A DNA stretch of 8,156 nucleotides from Candidatus Tayloriibacteriota bacterium (GTDB lineage Bacteria > Patescibacteriota > Minisyncoccia > Phycocordibacterales > PALSA-1337): contig PMZP01000022.1 of assembly GCA_003170325.1 (NCBI GenBank), positions 1-8,156 of the forward strand, given 5' to 3'. The position numbers and the translations under genes are program-made. The stretch's first letter is position 1. Each line of letters begins with the position of its first letter. Of the stretch, positions 5,483 to 8,156 are shown piece by piece. The notes under the pieces were generated by a model. The model was given only the letters and a program-made list of their open reading frames with translations, had not been told where the DNA came from and did not search any database.

Positions 5483-5629
5483 TTGTTAGGACTTCATTGT
5501 GAACTTGGCGAATGATGTCTCCTCGCGCTCATGTGATGGCTTGCACTGAAAGAGTCCTCAACAGCGACTGATTGTCACATGATCGCTCGAAGTCATCATT
5601 CCCCAAGCTCTTCAAAGGCCTTTTAACAA
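5483..5629. repeat. 147-bp imperfect inverted repeat upstream of nusA
   Basis: Arms 5483-5536 and 5575-5629 pair in blocks. TCATGTGA/TCACATGA (5529-5536 and 5575-5582) is exact. Block 5501-5517 pairs with 5594-5610 at 15 of 17 positions (GAACTTGGCGAATGATG against the complement of the right arm). The ends TTGTTA and TAACAA also match. A 38-bp centre separates the arms. This fills most of the first half of the gene-free gap 5422-5832. It resembles the fold-back element before hppA in size, nested design and position, and shares short words with it (AATGAT, CTTG, CTCGCG). Whether the two are one family is unproven. Confidence 0.65.
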
Positions 5630-5694
5630 ATAAATTCGCCGGTGGGCGAACTGATACGAATAGTAGTATTGCATAAATAGGGAAATGTTGCAAT

Positions 5695-5724
5695 TTGACA
5701 AGATACGTCGTAATGTTGTAGTAT
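5695..5724 (+). promoter_or_regulatory. Promoter of the 5833-6651 membrane protein gene
   Basis: A perfect -35 TTGACA (5695-5700) is followed after 18 bp by TAGTAT (5719-5724), 4 of 6 matches to the -10 box. The predicted start near 5731 gives a leader of about 100 nt that carries two hairpins. Confidence 0.5.
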
Positions 5725-5729
5725 TCTTG

Positions 5730-5795
5730 CCAGAATAGCTGCCGAACTATTCCGGATGGCATGAAGTAACTCCTAGCTCGCAAAGCTACGAGTTG
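5730..5795 (+). other. Structured 5' leader: two hairpins before the membrane protein gene
   Basis: Hairpin 1 pairs CCAGAATAG (5730-5738) with CTATTCCGG (5747-5755), with one mismatch and an 8-nt loop. Hairpin 2 pairs AACTCCTAGC (5768-5777) with GCTACGAGTT (5785-5794), with one C-C mismatch and a 7-nt loop, plus a possible T-G pair outside. There is no T-run after either, so these are not simple terminators. They may protect the mRNA 5' end or regulate translation of the gene at 5833. I recognise no known riboswitch. Confidence 0.45.
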
Positions 5796-5832
5796 GCCGC
5801 AAGCCCATGTTCCGATACGAAGGCATTGAAAA

Positions 5833-6651
5833 ATGAAAAAAGACAAAACAGTCATAAACGATGGCGTCCGTATTGACGAAATATTGGCAGTCTCTCCGCC
5901 GGAAACGGTGCAGGCGTGGGAGAGAGTCAATCTGCTTGGAGGATCTCTCAAGGCGGAAGGATGGCAGATAGGGGATGTTTCAGGCAGGACATTGACGGAG
6001 CTGAATGAGGAGTACAAGAGACTGGCTGGAATACTTGGAAGTAGTAAGGGGTTCACCATCGCGATTCTCAGTTCGTTTCTCGGACTCTTTGTCACTATGG
6101 TTTTGGTATTCCGTATTTCGCATACGATTACAGCTGAGAGGACCGAAGCAGAAAAGCTACTGTTATTTCTGCTGTTCTTGGGATGCGTTTTCATTTCCGC
6201 TCTATCTGGCGGTTTCATCATCTATATTGATGCACGAAAGAAGGAAAAGATCAGGGCCGCTATCAGGCCCATTAACATGATTCTCGGCTACTTCCGCGAT
6301 AGCATCAGGAAGCTTGCCATGACGAAGGACTTCAGGAGTGTTGATTTAGGGAAAGTTGCGAGTATCGAGAGGGCGACCTGCTTTGCAATGACATTTCTCC
6401 ATCAGGATGACTATTGTTGGGCCATTCGCCCAAGCACTACGTATGCTCACAGCGCTGTCGAACAGGCGATAAGTGTCCTCAAAGGGCACAAAGACAAGTT
6501 CGAAATCATATGGCGGTCGTTAACCAAAGACTTTTGTTTCGTGCCGCCGGACCACACTTACAGACAAGCCTTTCTCGATAAGGCCCGCTCACGAATGATC
6601 GAAGCTGAGTCCAAACGACAATCAGGTGGATCTCAGAAGGCGCAGCCATAA
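5833..6651 (+). CDS. Hypothetical two-helix membrane protein, 272 aa
   Basis: I do not recognise this family. The N-terminal about 70 residues are soluble and mostly polar. Two membrane helices follow, about 73-94 (GFTIAILSSFLGLFVTMVLV) and 109-133 (LLLFLLFLGCVFISALSGGF), joined by a short charged loop. After the second comes a strongly basic stretch DARKKEKIRAAIR, which points to both ends being in the cytoplasm. The C-terminal about 135 residues form a soluble domain with CFAMTFLHQDDYCWAIRP and FCFVPPDHTY, containing several Cys and aromatic residues, and end in a polar Ser/Gln/Lys tail. AAGG lies 9 nt before the start as a plausible ribosome binding site. It has its own promoter and terminator, so it is probably a single-gene unit. 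A long open frame on the opposite strand here is a shadow. Confidence 0.8.
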   Translation: MKKDKTVINDGVRIDEILAVSPPETVQAWERVNLLGGSLKAEGWQIGDVSGRTLTELNEEYKRLAGILGSSKGFTIAILSSFLGLFVTMVLVFRISHTITAERTEAEKLLLFLLFLGCVFISALSGGFIIYIDARKKEKIRAAIRPINMILGYFRDSIRKLAMTKDFRSVDLGKVASIERATCFAMTFLHQDDYCWAIRPSTTYAHSAVEQAISVLKGHKDKFEIIWRSLTKDFCFVPPDHTYRQAFLDKARSRMIEAESKRQSGGSQKAQP

Positions 6652-6687
6652 CCGATTCCGGGAGATCGTCACTTGATCGATTTTCAC

Positions 6688-6722
6688 CCTCGCACCGCTT
6701 CACGGCCTGCGGGGATTTTTAT
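6688..6722 (+). terminator. Rho-independent terminator after the membrane protein gene
   Basis: Stem CCTCGCA (6688-6694) pairs with TGCGGGG (6708-6714), continues through a 2-nt bulge into CCG/CGG, and closes a CTTCA loop. ATTTTTATT follows. It lies 37 bp after the stop codon at 6651. Confidence 0.75.
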
Positions 6723-6765
6723 TACGTGGATTATTTAAAAACGAATATTTCAACTCTACTAGAGA

Positions 6766-6792
6766 TTGCAATTTTATTAGAAGGAGTATAAT
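6766..6792 (+). promoter_or_regulatory. Candidate dinD promoter
   Basis: A perfect -10 TATAAT (6787-6792) has TTGCAA (6766-6771) 15 bp upstream as a suboptimal -35. Transcription would start near 6799, just before a terminator-like hairpin. The same bases also hold a Shine-Dalgarno-like AAGGAG (6781-6786) before a TTG at 6792, so they can be read in two ways. Confidence 0.4.
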
Positions 6793-6800
6793 TGAGAAAC

Positions 6801-6824
6801 AAAGGGCGCCAGCCGCTCTTTTTT
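6801..6824 (+). terminator. Terminator-like hairpin in the dinD leader (possible attenuator)
   Basis: AAAGGGCG (6801-6808) pairs with CGCTCTTT (6814-6821), 8 bp with one G-U, loop CCAGC. The T-run extends to 6824. It lies between the candidate promoter and ATG 6849, so it could cut off most transcripts before dinD. If translation starts at TTG 6792, it lies within the coding region. Confidence 0.5.
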
Positions 6825-6848
6825 AATAGAACTAATCTGTATTTCAAT

Positions 6849-7697
6849 ATGAAAAATAAAACACATAATTCGCAGCAACTTATGCCCATGGGCCCTAGTA
6901 AGGATTTCGAATCGATCAAGAAACTTGATGAGAATGGGGTCGAATATTGGAAGGCGAGGGAATTGATGGCAGTCCTCGGTTATTCTACTTGGAGAAGATT
7001 TGAGGATGTTATTATCAAGGCCAAACAAGCTTGTGTGAATAGTAGACAATTCCCACAGGATCATTTTGCCGATATCGGCAAAATGACGCAAATAGGCCAT
7101 GGAATCGTTAGAAGACTTGACGACTATAAATTAGATAGGTATGCGTGTTATTTGATTGCACAGAATGGCGATTCAACGAAGAAAGAGATAGCCACAGCAC
7201 AGACTTACTTTGCAGTACAAACGCGCAGGCAGGAAATGTTTGACGGGTTACCGGATGCGGAGAGGAGGATTCAATTGAGAAGCGATGTTGCTGACAAGAA
7301 TAAGAAGCTTTTCAGCACGGCTCGTCTTTCGGGTGTTTCAAACTTTGGCTTATTCAACGATGCCGGCTATACTGGGCTATACGGCATGCCTTCTAAGGAG
7401 ATAGAAATAAAGAAGAGTATTCCAAAAGGAGAGTTGCTTGACCATGCGGGTTCCGAAGAACTTGGTGCCAATCTATTCAGAATTACCCAAACGGAGGCGA
7501 AGCTTAGACGGGAAAATATCAAAGGAGATCTTGATTCACGCCGGACTCATTTTGATGTCGGTAAGAAGGTCCGTCAGACTATGAAAGAGCTCGGTAGTGA
7601 GATGCCAGAGAATTTGAAGCCGGAAAAGCATATAAAAGCGCTGAAGAGGGAGGTAAGAGCGGTTGGTATTGGGAAGATGAAGATGCTTGGCAAATAA
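6849..7697 (+). CDS. dinD: DNA damage-inducible protein D (DinD), 282 aa
   Basis: The protein matches E. coli DinD along its whole length as I recall it. FESIKKLDENGVEYWKAREL and AVLGYSTWRRF (20-51) correspond to the BRO-N-like domain start. DRYACYLIAQNGD (96-108), QTYFAVQTRRQE (118-129), LLDHAGSEELGANLFRITQT (196-215) and HFDVGKKVRQTMKELG (234-249) are family signatures. In E. coli dinD is LexA-controlled, and its product inhibits RecA strand exchange and disassembles RecA filaments. Here no full LexA box is seen. I chose ATG 6849 because the length fits the family. TTG 6792, with a good AAGGAG site at 5-nt spacing, would add 19 residues but would place a terminator-like hairpin inside the gene. 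A 26-bp palindrome lies within the gene. After TAA 7695, the frame continues open for 33 codons and holds a second DHxADxGKM motif. Confidence 0.93.
   Translation: MKNKTHNSQQLMPMGPSKDFESIKKLDENGVEYWKARELMAVLGYSTWRRFEDVIIKAKQACVNSRQFPQDHFADIGKMTQIGHGIVRRLDDYKLDRYACYLIAQNGDSTKKEIATAQTYFAVQTRRQEMFDGLPDAERRIQLRSDVADKNKKLFSTARLSGVSNFGLFNDAGYTGLYGMPSKEIEIKKSIPKGELLDHAGSEELGANLFRITQTEAKLRRENIKGDLDSRRTHFDVGKKVRQTMKELGSEMPENLKPEKHIKALKREVRAVGIGKMKMLGK
7061..7086. repeat. 26-bp perfect palindrome inside dinD
   Basis: Each half is complementary to the other with no mismatch: TCATTTTGCCGAT followed by its exact reverse complement. It encodes the HFADIGKM segment (residues 72-79). A degenerate copy, with 19 of the inner 24 bases identical, lies after the dinD stop at 7722-7745. 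Confidence 0.85.
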
Positions 7698-7719
7698 GTA
7701 GTACAAGAAGTAGTACGAG
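7696..7719 (+). repeat. Tandem 12-bp repeat spanning the dinD stop
   Basis: AAGTAGTACAAG (7696-7707) is followed directly by AAGTAGTACGAG (7708-7719), one mismatch in 12. It begins within the TAA stop codon and keeps the dinD frame, encoding VVQE-VVRD after the stop. Confidence 0.8.
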
Positions 7720-7799
7720 ACCATATTGCCGATGCTGGTAAAATGGTCGGCAGGCTTGTTCACATGATTGACTTATATATTCCATTACTACATCATTGA
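7698..7799 (+). pseudogene. In-frame open extension after the dinD stop (possible lost C-terminus or duplicated fragment)
   Basis: Without a start of its own, the dinD frame stays open for 33 codons after TAA 7695-7697, up to TGA 7797-7799. It reads VVQEVVRDHIADAGKMVG and onwards. DHIADAGKM repeats dinD residues 71-79 (DHFADIGKM), with 21 of 27 bases identical and the same frame. It may be a former C-terminus cut off by a stop mutation, or a duplicated fragment of dinD. It may also act in RNA, since CCATATTGCC pairs imperfectly with GGTAAAATGG (7721-7746). The intergenic stretch to 7824 otherwise holds only a weak promoter candidate (TTGACT 7768-7773, CATCAT 7791-7796). Confidence 0.35.
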
Positions 7800-7824
7800 T
7801 GCAGACCTCAACAAAAGGGGACAA

Positions 7825-8082
7825 ATGAATAAAGCACAGACTGAATTCCGATATGCTGACTATATACCTGCAGACACCGACTATATCGAACCGCCGGAGG
7901 TGAGCGCTAGGGAAGACAAAGCACTTAAGCGCTGGAAAACAGCTTTCTGCGTTTTGGGCATAGCGGCATATCTCGGTGCGTCGACATTTTTCTGGATCTG
8001 CGGATATGCGGTGTTCGTTGTCATTGCCACTGTCGCAGGCGTTGGCTTCGGCGTGGCGCGGCGTATCCGCGAGTTGCACTAG
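7825..8082 (+). CDS. Small two-helix membrane protein, 85 aa
   Basis: I do not recognise it. ATG 7825 is preceded by AAGGGGAC with about 5-nt spacing, better than the upstream in-frame ATG at 7768, which has no ribosome binding site and would add 19 residues. The N-terminal 38 residues are polar, with Tyr/Asp/Pro-rich YADYIPADTDYIEPPE, then a charged stretch with Lys and Arg. Two membrane helices follow, about 39-58 (TAFCVLGIAAYLGASTFFWI) and 60-78 (GYAVFVVIATVAGVGFGVA), ending in the basic RRIRELH. Positive charges at both flanks suggest a hairpin with both ends in the cytoplasm. A good terminator follows. It lies next to dinD but has no visible functional link to it. Confidence 0.75.
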   Translation: MNKAQTEFRYADYIPADTDYIEPPEVSAREDKALKRWKTAFCVLGIAAYLGASTFFWICGYAVFVVIATVAGVGFGVARRIRELH

Positions 8083-8116
8083 GTGTAAGCACAGAAGAAT
8101 CGATTCGTAGCCGCTC

Positions 8117-8141
8117 GGAGCCATCTAACGGCTCTTTTTTT
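8117..8141 (+). terminator. Rho-independent terminator
   Basis: GAGCC (8118-8122) pairs with GGCTC (8130-8134) around a 7-nt loop, followed by seven T residues. It lies 35 bp after the stop of the 85-aa membrane protein gene. AGCCG/CGGCT offers an alternative pairing. Confidence 0.8.
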
Positions 8142-8156
8142 ATCGCGGTACTCATT

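Noticed and set aside
5635..5650. Hairpin TTCGCC-GGTG-GGCGAA as a minus-strand terminator
   Set aside because: The stem is only 6 bp, the following T-rich stretch is broken, and no minus-strand gene ends there within the window.
5536..5725. Other tiny frames in the nusA-membrane gene gap (11 to 17 codons)
   Set aside because: Too short, with no properly spaced ribosome binding site, and overlapping the inverted repeat or the promoter.
5529..6221. Long minus-strand frame of 230 codons
   Set aside because: It lies opposite the 5833-6651 gene and the intergenic fold-back, has no ribosome binding site, and its translation is Ser/Arg/Leu-rich without domain character. The plus-strand frame has promoter, ribosome binding site, membrane helices and terminator.
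6837..6852. LexA-like half site CTGTATTTCAATATGA before dinD
   Set aside because: Only the left half CTGT fits the E. coli-type box; the matching ACAG half is missing, so SOS control cannot be claimed.
7579..8124. Minus-strand frame of 181 codons
   Set aside because: It spans the end of dinD, the intergenic gap and the 85-aa gene, with no start signal, and its sequence looks like a shadow of those genes.

Overview
The window looks like a chromosomal segment of a small-genome, candidate-phyla-radiation (Patescibacteria/Parcubacteria-like) bacterium. That is an inference. It rests on a compact NusA with a low-complexity Lys/Glu tail, housekeeping genes without a visible Shine-Dalgarno site, many short unrecognised genes, and a peptidase_C39-like protein of a type I associate with such genomes. 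No rRNA, tRNA, CRISPR array, transposase or integrase is visible.

Layout. (1) 1-1302, minus strand: the N-terminal 434 codons of a membrane pyrophosphatase (hppA), whose 3' part lies outside the window. (2) 1303-1692: no gene, but a striking 183-bp nested inverted repeat directly upstream of hppA. (3) 1693-2271, plus: an unrecognised Trp-rich protein ending at a good terminator. (4) 2327-2638, minus: a HigA-type antitoxin-like XRE protein without a toxin, driven by a near-consensus promoter whose spacer holds a perfect 18-bp palindrome. (5) 2765-4026, plus: an XRE repressor, a strong promoter with a possible operator, two tiny genes (38 and 30 codons, neither in the supplied open-reading-frame calls) with almost identical ribosome binding sites, a terminator-like hairpin, and a C39-like cysteine peptidase. 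I read this as a candidate ribosomally made peptide cassette; it is the best candidate for an undescribed system here. (6) 4030-5421, minus: nusA, tail to tail with the peptidase gene, 3 bp apart. (7) 5422-5832: a 411-bp gap with a second imperfect inverted repeat upstream of nusA, and a promoter followed by two hairpins in the leader of the next plus-strand gene. (8) 5833-6651, plus: an unrecognised two-helix membrane protein with a terminator. (9) 6849-7697, plus: dinD, with an attenuator-like hairpin in its leader and a 26-bp perfect palindrome inside its coding region. A degenerate, in-frame copy of that palindrome lies just after its stop codon. (10) 7825-8082, plus: an 85-aa membrane protein with a terminator.

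How the parts relate. The two clear housekeeping genes (hppA, nusA) are on the minus strand and lack Shine-Dalgarno sites, and both have a long fold-back sequence upstream. All accessory genes except the antitoxin are on the plus strand, several with strong Shine-Dalgarno sites and their own promoters and terminators. This suggests accessory cassettes placed between core genes. In the peptide cassette the two small genes have strong ribosome binding sites and sit before a hairpin, while the peptidase has neither a visible Shine-Dalgarno site nor its own promoter. That arrangement would give much precursor and little enzyme.
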